From: CAZWBR01 sp964404205
Lineage (GTDB): Bacteria; Bacteroidota; Bacteroidia; Bacteroidales; Prolixibacteraceae
Assembly: GCA_964404205.1 (NCBI GenBank)
Contig: CAYOJD010000026.1
Coordinates: forward strand, 1-29,364
Reading direction: 5' to 3'
DNA length: 29,364 nucleotides
The position numbers and the translations under genes were made by a program. The notes beneath the pieces were generated by a model. It had not been told where the DNA came from. It made no database searches and worked only from the letters and a program-made list of their open reading frames with translations. Numbering within the stretch: the stretch's first letter is position 1; every line of letters starts with the position of its first letter. Shown here in pieces: positions 1 to 7,931 of the stretch.

Positions 1-156
1 AGTATCAATAACTACGGGGCTTTTGTGTGTTCGGACTAAATTTAAAGAAATCTCACTCAAACAGTAATGAACTCAAATACAAACACTTACGAATTCGAGT
101 CCCGCAAGGTTGATTTCTAATAATTTGAAATCAAACAATTCTATTCTGCGAATAAG

Positions 157-171
157 TGAGAATTATTCTCA
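157..171. promoter_or_regulatory. palindromic operator-like site, upstream copy
   Basis: The sequence TGAGAATTATTCTCA is a perfect inverted repeat with 7-bp arms. A second copy of the same TGAGAA-N3-TTCTCA pattern lies 51 bp downstream. Both precede the first gene of the defence operon. Paired palindromes around a promoter are typical of dimeric repressor sites. No regulator gene is visible in the window, so its identity is unknown. Confidence 0.5.
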
Positions 172-201
172 TTTATTACAATTATTTAATTCTATTTTTT
201 G

Positions 202-222
202 TAATTTTGAGAAATATTCTCA
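202..222 (+). promoter_or_regulatory. candidate promoter -7 box overlapped by second palindrome
   Basis: TAATTTTG at 202-209 matches the Bacteroidota -7 consensus TAnnTTTG. No good -33 TTTG is seen 19-21 bp upstream. The palindrome TGAGAAATATTCTCA occupies 208-222 and would cover the -7 edge and the predicted start of transcription. This geometry suggests repression by occlusion. The ATG of the first defence gene follows at 236, giving a leader of only about 20 nt. Confidence 0.5.
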
Positions 223-235
223 TAAAATAACAAGT

Positions 236-1528
236 ATGTTACTCGAATTTTCAGTAGGCAATTTTCTTTCTTTCAAAATAAAAACGACGCTAAGTCTTGC
301 TGCTACCTCAATTAAGGAGCATATTGATACCAACATTTTTTCTGCCGAACGAATTGACTTGTTAAAAGGGGCTGTAATCTATGGTGCAAATGCAAGTGGT
401 AAAAGCAATTTTATTCGTGCAATGTCCACTATGCGACGCCTCGTATTACAGTCTTTCGATCAATCATCGACAGATGAATTGGATGTAACTTCCTTTTTAC
501 TAAGCACGGAAACAGAGAAAGCACCATCTTTTTTCGAAGCAATATTTATCATTGAGAACGTTCGCTATCGGTATGGCTTCGAAGTCAACAATAAACAGGT
601 ACATGCAGAATGGCTGTTTGAAGCGCCTAAAAACGCTGAAAAGCCCATGTTTCTTCGGGAATATGATGGTATTGAAGTAATGAAGAATTTTCCTGAAGGA
701 AAAGATTTGGAAGAACGAACAAGGGATAATGCTTTATTTCTAGCAGTGGCAGATCAGTTCAATGGCAAGATTGCCAAAAAGATCATGCATTGGTTCAATA
801 ATTTCATCACCATTTCTGGACTTACTCATGAAGGTTATAAAGGTGTAACATTTGGCATGTTGGAAGACAAGCAAACAAGCTCTAAGCTGCTTGATTTTTA
901 TAAGAAACTAGACATGGGATTTGATGATATATCTATTAATAAGAAACCATTTGATCCCAGGGAACTCCCTAAAGACATGCCGGACAATCTTATAAAACAA
1001 TTGGTGACCGACTTAGAAGGTGCTTTCAGGATTGATATTAAGACTATACACAAAAAATATAATAGCAAGGGGAAAGCTGTTGATCAAGTAGAGTTTGATA
1101 TGCGAAGTCAGGAATCATCAGGCACTAATAAAATTTTCAATATCTCCGGGCCTGTATTTGATGTTCTGAATGATGGAGGGGTGCTGGTTGTTGATGAATT
1201 GGATGCCAGTTTGCATCCACTGCTGACGTTGGCCGTTACAAGACTTTTTAATTCGGTACAGTATAATCCCAATAATGCGCAGTTGATTTTCGCAACACAC
1301 GACACCAATTTGCTGTATTACGGTAATTACCGAAGAGATCAGATTTATTTTGTTGAGAAAGATCAATACGGTGCTTCCGACATGTACTCTTTAGTGGAGT
1401 ATAAAGAAGAGGGAAAAACAATCCGTAAAGACCGTTCATTTGAAAAAGATTATATTGAAGGGCGTTACGGCGCAATTCCGTTTATTGGTAACCTCTCAGA
1501 TATTGTAACGGAATGGCACGAAAAATAA
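236..1528 (+). CDS. AbiLi/RloA-like AAA family ATPase (anti-phage)
   Basis: An ATPase of the AAA_15/AAA_21 (ABC/SMC-like) class found in abortive-infection and restriction-linked operons. Walker A is GANASGKS at about residues 50-57. An ABC-type signature ESSGT lies at 293-297, Walker B VVDELD around D320-E321, and the switch histidine H355 in ATHD. The reading frame is open upstream to 110 from a TTG, but the ATG at 236 is preferred: it directly precedes MLLEFSVGNFLSF, the usual N-terminus of this family, and lies just after the -7 box. The resulting 430 residues suit the family. It overlaps rloB by 16 nt, which supports translational coupling. AbiLi pairs with an RloB-like AbiLii in lactococcal-type AbiL systems. 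The mechanism is not established; the ATPase probably controls the RloB partner. Confidence 0.85.
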   Translation: MLLEFSVGNFLSFKIKTTLSLAATSIKEHIDTNIFSAERIDLLKGAVIYGANASGKSNFIRAMSTMRRLVLQSFDQSSTDELDVTSFLLSTETEKAPSFFEAIFIIENVRYRYGFEVNNKQVHAEWLFEAPKNAEKPMFLREYDGIEVMKNFPEGKDLEERTRDNALFLAVADQFNGKIAKKIMHWFNNFITISGLTHEGYKGVTFGMLEDKQTSSKLLDFYKKLDMGFDDISINKKPFDPRELPKDMPDNLIKQLVTDLEGAFRIDIKTIHKKYNSKGKAVDQVEFDMRSQESSGTNKIFNISGPVFDVLNDGGVLVVDELDASLHPLLTLAVTRLFNSVQYNPNNAQLIFATHDTNLLYYGNYRRDQIYFVEKDQYGASDMYSLVEYKEEGKTIRKDRSFEKDYIEGRYGAIPFIGNLSDIVTEWHEK

Positions 1529-2213
1529 AGATCCCCAATGAACGGCTAAAGCGATTTGGCAGAGAAGAACAAAAGAGAAAGAAAAATATTCGTAACAAAC
1601 GGAAATATTATCTTATCGTATGTGAAGGCGAAGCTACAGAGCCTAACTATTTTGAAGGGTTGAAGCAAGATTTGCCCAAAGGTGTGCTGACTTCNNNNNN
1701 NNNNCTTCCTATCAGATTGATATCGAAGGTAAAGGTATGAACACACAATCGTTATTAAATGAAGCATTGCGACTAAAGTCTGAATACGAGAAAAATCAGA
1801 GCCGGATTATTGATCGGTTATGGGTAGTTTTTGACCGGGATAGCTTCACTCCTCAAAATTTTAATACAGCCATTCAGCGATGTGATAATTCGGATATTGG
1901 CTGTGCATGGAGTAACGAAGCTTTTGAATTATGGTATTTACTCCATTTTCAATATTACGAAAATGCGATGTCGCGCAGGGAATATAAAGGGTTGATAGAG
2001 GGTAGCCTAAAACCCTTACTGGGAGATAGCTTTCGATACGAAAAGAATAGTGAGCAAATGTATGAACTGCTAAAGGAACACGGCAGTCAAGAAAATGCCA
2101 TCCGAAACGGGAAACGCTTGGCAGAACTGTACGGAGAACGTCAGGATTATGCCAATCATAATCCGTGTACAATGGTTGGGGTATTGGTCGAGGAATTAAT
2201 GGAATTAAAATAA
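1513..2213 (+). CDS. rloB: RloB-like / AbiLii defence protein (split by assembly gap)
   Basis: RloB-family partner of the upstream AAA ATPase. Family landmarks are a basic N-terminus, IVCEGEATEPNYF (E38), the IEGKGMNT stretch just after the gap, WVVFDRDSF, and NEAFELWYLLHF. The acidic EGE and FDRD pieces recall a TOPRIM-like nuclease fold, though that fold is inferred from the family. Ten Ns at 1695-1704 interrupt the gene. The frame before the gap does not equal the frame after it if the gap is exactly 10 nt; the downstream frame is the one containing TCC at 1707 and ATG at 1737. Family motifs continue smoothly on both sides, so I treat it as one intact gene with a mis-sized gap. The stop lies 5 nt before qatA. 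Confidence 0.8.
1695..1704. other. assembly gap (10 N) inside rloB
   Basis: Ten consecutive Ns. The coding frames flanking it differ by one base at nominal length, so the true gap length cannot be exactly 10 if the gene is intact. Confidence 0.99.
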
Positions 2214-2218
2214 TAATC

Positions 2219-4093
2219 ATGTGGTCAGATAACGAAACATCAGAGGATCTACTAGGATTTAAAGTGCATGCCGACTTACTTGTCGATGTAATTAGTGATG
2301 ACGAAGTTTTACCAGTGACCATTGGAGTTTTTGGAGATTGGGGAAGCGGTAAATCAAGTATTCTGAAAATAGTAGAAGAAGAACTAGCTGGAGGTGCAAT
2401 AGATGGTTTTAACGATGGAACTCTTGTTTTATATTTCAATGGATGGGTATTTGAGGGATATGACGATGCCAAAGCTGCGTTGCTAGAATCTATTATTGAA
2501 AAATTTGACAAACATAAAACTATTGGCAAGAAGGTAAAGGATGAAACAGTAAAACTATTTAAGTCTGTTAAATGGATGCGATTATTAGGACTTAGCTTTA
2601 AAAAAGTTATTATTCCCGGGGTATCTGCGTATTTAACAGGTGGAGTTTCTTTAGTGCCATTTTTATTAAACGAGTTTTCCAAGCTTAGCCCAAAAGATCT
2701 AACCGAAAAACTTCAAAGCGATGGGGCTGAAGAATTTCTTAAAGACATAATTGAAAAGAATGAAGATGAAGAAGTAACAATAGTTAGAGAGTTTCGTGAA
2801 GATTTTATAGAAATGATAAACAAATCCGAAATAAAAAAACTTGTTGTTATTATTGATGATTTGGATAGATGCACACCAGACAGACTTATTGAGAATCTTG
2901 AAGCAATAAAGTTATTTTTAAATGTTGAGAAAACAGCTTTTGTAATAGGAGCTGACCCCAGAGTGGTAAGACATGCGATTGAACATCGTTACAAAACTGA
3001 TAGCATTGAAAATGCTAATGACCCAGATAGCAGAAATAAACGTATTGTTAGTGATTATTTAGAAAAACTTATCCAAGTACCTTATTATTTACCAAAATTA
3101 ACTGATAATGAAGTTGAAACATATCTAACGTTGCTTTTCTGTAAGAAAGTAATGGGAGCTGATTTTCAAAAAGTGATTGATGCATTCAAAAAAAATAGAG
3201 AGATTAATCGTTATGATGTTTTTGGGCTAGGTGATATTCAAAATATTTTAAACGATGAACAGAAGAAGAAGTTAATGAAAAGTGTCTCTTTAATAGCTTC
3301 TTTATCACCAATTATTACCGAAGGGTTAAAGGGTAACCCACGACAAATAAAACGATTTTTAAATACATTTACATTAAGGGACAGACTTGTAAAAGTTGCT
3401 AAACTATCCGACTTTAAAATTGATATTTTAGCTAAGCTGATGGTATTAGAATATGCTGAAACAAGTTTGTTTAGAGAAATATATGGCTGGCAATCTTTAC
3501 AAAAAGGAGAGCCCAAACAAATTGTTGAGTTGGAAAAATTAGCACAGGAGGATAAAATAGAAGAAATTAGAAAGCAATTCACTCCAGAGTGGGCATCTGA
3601 AAAAGTAGTGAAGTGGTTAAGCACAGAACCGAAGCTTTCAAATATTGATCTAAGAGATTATTATTGNNNNNNNNNNCTATCTACCACAATTAGTGGAGCA
3701 TCCTTAATACCACCTCATATTAGAATCTTGACTAAAAAACTAATTGAGCACGGTTCTGGAAGCATATTAACCAACTACATTTCACAAGACATAATAAGCA
3801 AACTCAGCGATGCTGAATATGAAATATTGTTATCATTGCTTGAAAAAGAATTGGTTAAATTTCCCGAAAACGATAGCATACATAAGGTCTTCATTGAAAT
3901 GATGGCTCAAAATTTACACAATGTTATTGAGTCTTATGGCAGAGCTATAAAGAAAGTAGATAATAGTAAAATTCCATTTAGTCTTCGTAATTCATTTACA
4001 TTGGCACAGGGCAAAAATGACAATATTAAATCTTTATATAGTCAGTTTGAAAAAAACTCACAAATTTATAAAGCATTAAATCCTAAAAAATAA
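2219..4093 (+). CDS. qatA: QatA, KAP-family P-loop ATPase of the Qat anti-phage system
   Basis: First gene of the four-gene Qat cassette. Walker A is GDWGSGKS at residues 39-46. Walker B is IIDDLDR (D213, D214, D216) followed by the KAP-type segment ending in FVIGADPRVV. NPRQIKRF lies near residue 373. A hydrophobic segment between the Walker motifs (LLGLSFKKVIIPGVSAYL region) is in the place where KAP NTPases often carry membrane-associated helices. The frame is open further upstream to 2165, but the ATG at 2219 gives the normal N-terminus and sits 5 nt after rloB. Ten Ns at 3667-3676 fall after LSNIDLRDYY; the frame is kept across them at nominal length. The stop shares one base with the qatB ATG (TAATG). 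ATP hydrolysis is expected; its exact role in Qat defence is unclear. Confidence 0.88.
   Translation: MWSDNETSEDLLGFKVHADLLVDVISDDEVLPVTIGVFGDWGSGKSSILKIVEEELAGGAIDGFNDGTLVLYFNGWVFEGYDDAKAALLESIIEKFDKHKTIGKKVKDETVKLFKSVKWMRLLGLSFKKVIIPGVSAYLTGGVSLVPFLLNEFSKLSPKDLTEKLQSDGAEEFLKDIIEKNEDEEVTIVREFREDFIEMINKSEIKKLVVIIDDLDRCTPDRLIENLEAIKLFLNVEKTAFVIGADPRVVRHAIEHRYKTDSIENANDPDSRNKRIVSDYLEKLIQVPYYLPKLTDNEVETYLTLLFCKKVMGADFQKVIDAFKKNREINRYDVFGLGDIQNILNDEQKKKLMKSVSLIASLSPIITEGLKGNPRQIKRFLNTFTLRDRLVKVAKLSDFKIDILAKLMVLEYAETSLFREIYGWQSLQKGEPKQIVELEKLAQEDKIEEIRKQFTPEWASEKVVKWLSTEPKLSNIDLRDYYXXXXLSTTISGASLIPPHIRILTKKLIEHGSGSILTNYISQDIISKLSDAEYEILLSLLEKELVKFPENDSIHKVFIEMMAQNLHNVIESYGRAIKKVDNSKIPFSLRNSFTLAQGKNDNIKSLYSQFEKNSQIYKALNPKK
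3667..3676. other. assembly gap (10 N) inside qatA
   Basis: Ten Ns. Flanking frames agree at this length. KAP proteins usually show a short aromatic/SRD-type segment here, so the missing piece is probably only a few residues. Confidence 0.99.
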
Positions 4094-4914
4094 TGGGAAC
4101 AACGCAAAGATTAACACCTGGCGTTTCCGGTGAGCCAAATTGGGGCAATTTGAATAAATCAATTACCAATATTTCTAAAACTGTTGAAACTGAAAAACAA
4201 TTAGAAGCCAATAATAATATTGCTCCTCAAGATGAAGCCAAACAGTATAAACGAATAGCAGATAAAAGAAGTGCCCATTTAAAATCTGCTTTCAGAAATT
4301 TGGTTAAAACTGCCGGAGGACGAAAGAATATTAGTAGAGGTAAGTCGTCCTCCATAGGTAAAGCTGGTGTCAGATCTGCTGGAAGAATAACAAGTTTCTT
4401 TTCAGGCGTTGGAAGTAACGGTTTACAAGAAACGTTAGTAGATATTGGTTTTGGTTCTTTACAAGGTAAAACCTTTCAAGAGGTTTTAGATTTTCTGCTT
4501 GTTTTTTGTTCAGAATCACATGAAGGAATGGACGAAACTGCTGCGAATAACGCTTCTTGTGAGATTTTTAAAGAGCTAGCAGAAATAGTAGGGAATGATC
4601 TCAATAAGTTTGAACAGCTTATAAAAGAATATGTTGACGGGAAAGGATTATCTGATATACTTTGTAAATTTTGGGGTTTATACATTTTCGAACATTTATC
4701 CCAAAGATTTGAAGAAAAAATAAAACAACAAAAGGGTGTTGAAATTAGTAAGGAGACTTTTAAAGTCATCAAAGAGGATATTTTAGGACAAGTAAAGGTA
4801 TTAAATACTCAACGGCCTGTAGAAAAAATTGATTGGAAAGGGAATGAAGGAAAAAGAGAGGAAGAAAAAATTTTTGATTCTGTAATAAAAATCATTTGCG
4901 ATGAAAACGATTAA
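4093..4914 (+). CDS. qatB: QatB, Qat defence system component
   Basis: Identified mainly by position between qatA and qatC and by the start MGTTQRLTPGVSGEPNWG, which is the type of N-terminus I associate with QatB. The 273 residues have no recognised enzymatic motif. The first ~90 residues are polar and low in complexity, with a basic KSAFRNLVKTAGGRKNISRG region. The rest looks alpha-helical. Residue 2 is glycine, which would become the N-terminus after Met removal. This matters because, as I recall, QueC-like proteins of immune operons have been reported to modify an N-terminal glycine of a partner protein. It overlaps qatA by 1 nt and qatC by 14 nt, so all three are probably translationally coupled. 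Confidence 0.75.
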   Translation: MGTTQRLTPGVSGEPNWGNLNKSITNISKTVETEKQLEANNNIAPQDEAKQYKRIADKRSAHLKSAFRNLVKTAGGRKNISRGKSSSIGKAGVRSAGRITSFFSGVGSNGLQETLVDIGFGSLQGKTFQEVLDFLLVFCSESHEGMDETAANNASCEIFKELAEIVGNDLNKFEQLIKEYVDGKGLSDILCKFWGLYIFEHLSQRFEEKIKQQKGVEISKETFKVIKEDILGQVKVLNTQRPVEKIDWKGNEGKREEEKIFDSVIKIICDEND

Positions 4915-6226
4915 AGTTCATAAACCAGTTTATAACACTAATACCGGGACAGGAACAATAAACATTGTAGATGATATTGGTGGAAATTCAACACTTAATA
5001 TTGACTTTAAAACACTGCTTCCTTTTGCAAATCGAGTAAATAAAGATGTACTTGATTTCTTTATAATTAGTGCGTCAGTGTATGGGATAGATAGATTTAT
5101 TGAAAGGAAACTAAATTCAATAGACGGTTGGTCAAGAGAGTTGACTGTTAGTTTTCCTGTTCACGATCCCATTAAATGGGCCCCCTGCAAAAGTGAACTT
5201 AATACACTATTATCATTTCTTACTGGAGATTACTGGAATATTGAATTTAGAAAAGAATCGTTTGAGTTCCCGAAAGCAGATTTAGACAAGGTATATTCAG
5301 GTACTTTCGTTCAGGTTAATTTGCTTTCAGGTGGTCTGGATTCTTTAATTGGAGCTTTAGACTTCCTAAGTCAGAATCCCCAACATAAGGTTCTATTTGT
5401 TTCACATTATGACTCACAAATGCATGGTCCGAAAGGTGACCAAAAAGATTTGATTTCAGAATTCAAAAAAATGTATTCTAATCAATTCACATATGTTCCT
5501 TCTATTAAAGTTTCATTGGGATATACAAATACAAACAGAGAAACAACGTTTAGGAGTAGGTCGTTTTTGTTTATTGGCCTAGCGCTGATGATTGCACAAG
5601 CAACAGATACGTTGAGTATAACTGTTCCTGAAAATGGAACGGTATCATTAAATTTCCCGCTTAGTGCCTCCAGGAGAAGTTCCTGTAGCACAAGAACTAC
5701 ACATCCCTTTGTTTTAGACAAAATACTTTCTATTTGGAATATTTTATCTATTGCAACAAAGATTTACAATCCCTATGAGTTTTACACAAAGGGGGAAATG
5801 GTAAATGATTGTGCGAAGAATAATCCAGGTTTCTTAAGCTTAATTGAAAAATCAAACTCATGCGGGAAACGAGGACATCGAGCTCATTGGCAAATACCGG
5901 GAGCAACACATTGTGGAATTTGCATGCCTTGTATATATAGACAAGCTTCGCTTATGACAATTGGAGACAATACCTCGTATGGTAATTCAATAAATTCATT
6001 AATCCCATTTCTAAGCAAGAAGTCTCAGGATATTGGAGCTTGTTTGGATTTTTTAAATACTCCACTATCAAAAGCGGAAATAAAACAAGAGTTAATAGTT
6101 AACGGAGTTAAGAACCTTACCAAATTAAATCAATATGTTGATGTAGTTTGGAGAACGAGAAATGAGCTTAAACAGTGGGTGAAAAAAGTTGGAAACCCTG
6201 CAGTCAAATTAAAAGCAGGAGTTTAG
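4901..6226 (+). CDS. qatC: QatC, QueC-like PP-loop protein of the Qat system
   Basis: An N-terminal extension of about 135 residues precedes a QueC-like domain. The ATP-pyrophosphatase PP-loop is SGGLDS at residues 143-148. A zinc-binding cluster (C321, C338, C341, C344 in SCGKRG...HCGICMPC) matches the four-cysteine site of 7-cyano-7-deazaguanine synthase. QueC makes preQ0 from carboxydeazaguanine. In Qat the homologue works in defence rather than queuosine synthesis, and no other queuosine gene is nearby. At 441 residues it is about twice the size of QueC, as expected for QatC. Its ATG lies inside the 3' end of qatB, and its stop abuts the qatD start (TAGATG). Confidence 0.9.
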   Translation: MKTIKVHKPVYNTNTGTGTINIVDDIGGNSTLNIDFKTLLPFANRVNKDVLDFFIISASVYGIDRFIERKLNSIDGWSRELTVSFPVHDPIKWAPCKSELNTLLSFLTGDYWNIEFRKESFEFPKADLDKVYSGTFVQVNLLSGGLDSLIGALDFLSQNPQHKVLFVSHYDSQMHGPKGDQKDLISEFKKMYSNQFTYVPSIKVSLGYTNTNRETTFRSRSFLFIGLALMIAQATDTLSITVPENGTVSLNFPLSASRRSSCSTRTTHPFVLDKILSIWNILSIATKIYNPYEFYTKGEMVNDCAKNNPGFLSLIEKSNSCGKRGHRAHWQIPGATHCGICMPCIYRQASLMTIGDNTSYGNSINSLIPFLSKKSQDIGACLDFLNTPLSKAEIKQELIVNGVKNLTKLNQYVDVVWRTRNELKQWVKKVGNPAVKLKAGV

Positions 6227-6955
6227 ATGTTAGATACGCATTGCCATATCGATTTATACCCTAATCCAGAGTTAATTCTTAATGATTGCGAAAAAGCCGG
6301 TTTCCCGATCCTTTCAATGACAAATTTGCCAAGTCACTTTGAAAGAGGTTACCAATTTTTTCGGAATCGGAATAAGGTAAGACAAGCATTGGGTATGCAT
6401 CCTTTATACGCCCATGATCACGAAAAAGAGTTCAAGAAATTTTTGAAGAATCTTTCTAAAACTTCGTACATAGGAGAAATAGGGTTGGATTTTTCTAAGG
6501 AAGGCATTGAAACAAAAGAAATACAAACCCAAACCTTTGAAAATATATTGAATGCGATAGTAGATCAGAAGAAGTTACTCAGTATTCATTCAAGACGCGC
6601 AGAAAAAGATGTTTTAAAGCTTTTAAAAAAATACAGAATTAAAAATGCTATATTCCATTGGTATTCAGGCGGACTGAATTTAGTTGATGAAATTGCACAA
6701 GAAGGTTATTACTTTTCGCTTAATCCGGCAATGACGAAATCTATTTCAGGAAGAAAAATAATTGCAAAAATACCTCAAAGATTAGTTCTGACAGAAACAG
6801 ATGGTCCTTTTGTTTCTGAATACAATTCCCCCATTAAGCCAGGACAGGTCCAAGCTGTAATTTCCTATTTATCCAATGAATGGAAATTAAATGAAGTCCA
6901 AGTTCAAAAAATAATTTGGTCAAACTTTAACCAACTGATTACAAGAATAAAATAG
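6227..6955 (+). CDS. qatD: QatD, TatD-like metal-dependent nuclease of the Qat system
   Basis: A compact amidohydrolase-fold TatD protein of 242 residues. All expected metal ligands are visible: H5 and H7 in DTHCH, E84 in IGEIGLD, H121 in SIHSR, H144 in FHWYSG and D192 in TETDGPF. TatD enzymes are metal-dependent DNases, so QatD is the likely effector or nucleic-acid processing subunit. No spacer separates it from qatC. It is the last gene of the operon, and a hairpin terminator follows about 90 nt downstream. Confidence 0.92.
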   Translation: MLDTHCHIDLYPNPELILNDCEKAGFPILSMTNLPSHFERGYQFFRNRNKVRQALGMHPLYAHDHEKEFKKFLKNLSKTSYIGEIGLDFSKEGIETKEIQTQTFENILNAIVDQKKLLSIHSRRAEKDVLKLLKKYRIKNAIFHWYSGGLNLVDEIAQEGYYFSLNPAMTKSISGRKIIAKIPQRLVLTETDGPFVSEYNSPIKPGQVQAVISYLSNEWKLNEVQVQKIIWSNFNQLITRIK

Positions 6956-7209
6956 CGTTTTATGTTATTCTAATTTCGCCCATAGATTTTAAATCATCCA
7001 TCAAATGGTTCGAATTCTGTACCGTAGGGTTCACTAAAAAGAGAAGAGTTGTAAATCGAAAGAGTTACAACTCTTTTTCGTTTTTCGAAAAGATGTTCCG
7101 TCAGTCGTTTGCATAAAATTTGCACATAAATACCGGAAATTCTCGCTTGGCACATCACATTTTTGTTGCCAATCGATTATCATTGCAAATCATTCAACCT
7201 ATAATTCCA
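6956..7209. other. intergenic junction between defence island and GC-richer backbone
   Basis: Holds the terminator at 7044-7078. A minus-strand frame is open for about 40 codons and ends in a TAA at 6958-6960, with a peptide-like tail (HLMDDLKSMGEIRIT), but it has no start and runs through the terminator stem. Composition shifts here from AT-rich to mixed. No integrase, tRNA or matched direct repeat is visible. Confidence 0.4.
7044..7078. terminator. terminator of the defence operon (probably bidirectional)
   Basis: Perfect 11-bp stem, AAGAGTTGTAA at 7044-7054 against TTACAACTCTT at 7065-7075, with a 10-nt loop. It is followed by a T run on the + strand and preceded by an A run (7036-7040), so it can act in both directions. 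Confidence 0.8.
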
Positions 7210-7692
7210 ATGACTGCCACCATCCGTCCGATTCAACCTTCCGACAATGCCGTTTTGGCCCATATTATCCGGACTACACTGACCGAATTTGGAGCCAACC
7301 GTCCGGGAACGGTATTTACCGACAGCGCTACCGATAGCCTCTATTCCCTTTTTCAGCAAAGGCAGGCCGCCTATTTCGTGGCCGAAATCGATGGGCAAAT
7401 TGTTGGCGGAGGCGGTATTTTCCCAACGCAAGGCTTACCTGACGATACCTGCGAACTGGTGAAAATGTACCTTCGGCCCGAAGCACGCGGGATTGGATTG
7501 GGAAAGATGATTATCGGGAAGTGTTTGCAAACGGCTCAGGATTTAGGTTTCGGGCAGGTTTACATTGAAACAATGCCTGAACTGAAAAAGGCGTTGACCA
7601 TTTACGAGAAGTTTGGGTTCGAGTATTTGTGTGCCCCGCTGGGCAACAGTGGTCATTTCGGGTGCGAGCTGTGGATGCTGAAAAAACTGTAA
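7210..7692 (+). CDS. GNAT family N-acetyltransferase
   Basis: A 160-residue acetyltransferase. The fold signature is clear: an N-terminal IRPIQPSDN strand, YFVAEIDGQIVGGGGIFP for the central strands, LVKMYLRPEARGIGLGKMII for the acetyl-CoA binding motif A (R-x-x-G-x-G/A), and a C-terminal ALTIYEKFGFE. The frame is open upstream to 7120, but the ATG at 7210 begins the canonical domain and the upstream peptide has no family character. The substrate cannot be read from sequence; the MARR-less small amino-acid acetyltransferase type is most similar in layout. It stands alone on the + strand between terminators. Confidence 0.85.
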   Translation: MTATIRPIQPSDNAVLAHIIRTTLTEFGANRPGTVFTDSATDSLYSLFQQRQAAYFVAEIDGQIVGGGGIFPTQGLPDDTCELVKMYLRPEARGIGLGKMIIGKCLQTAQDLGFGQVYIETMPELKKALTIYEKFGFEYLCAPLGNSGHFGCELWMLKKL

Positions 7693-7751
7693 ATGCACGT
7701 TGACCAAAAGATTGATATCCGGGCTTGAAAAAGACTCAAAACGAACGGGGA

Positions 7752-7769
7752 AAAAGGCACCTGCCTTTT
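7752..7769. terminator. short bidirectional terminator hairpin
   Basis: AAAAGGC at 7752-7758 pairs with GCCTTTT at 7763-7769 around a 4-nt loop. It lies 60 nt after the GNAT stop. T-rich ends exist in both directions. Confidence 0.55.
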
Positions 7770-7892
7770 CCTCCCATCCCCTTTCCAGTGACTAATTTTC
7801 GGACTTTTCTTAAAACTGTAAACTTTATCATCATTACCTAAACTAAATAACAGTAACGAAGATAGCGCGACGAAACGAAAACGAAAATCCCA

Positions 7893-7920
7893 TATATGTG
7901 GTATTTTAACCTACCATATA
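7893..7920 (-). terminator. candidate terminator downstream of the response regulator gene
   Basis: On the minus strand TATATGGTA pairs with TACC(AC)ATATA with a 2-nt bulge. A T-rich tract follows (complement of 7867-7888). It starts about 12 nt after the stop of the minus-strand gene. Confidence 0.45.
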
Positions 7921-7931
7921 GAGGGTAATTT

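Noticed and set aside
90..110. tRNA T-arm-like string TTCGAGTCCCGC near the left edge and TTCGAATTC at 7008-7016, possible att sites
   Set aside because: No tRNA folds around either, the two are not true direct repeats, and no integrase is present.
1861..2682. minus-strand 273-codon ORF
   Set aside because: Antisense shadow across the 3' end of rloB and the 5' end of qatA, with no recognisable domain.
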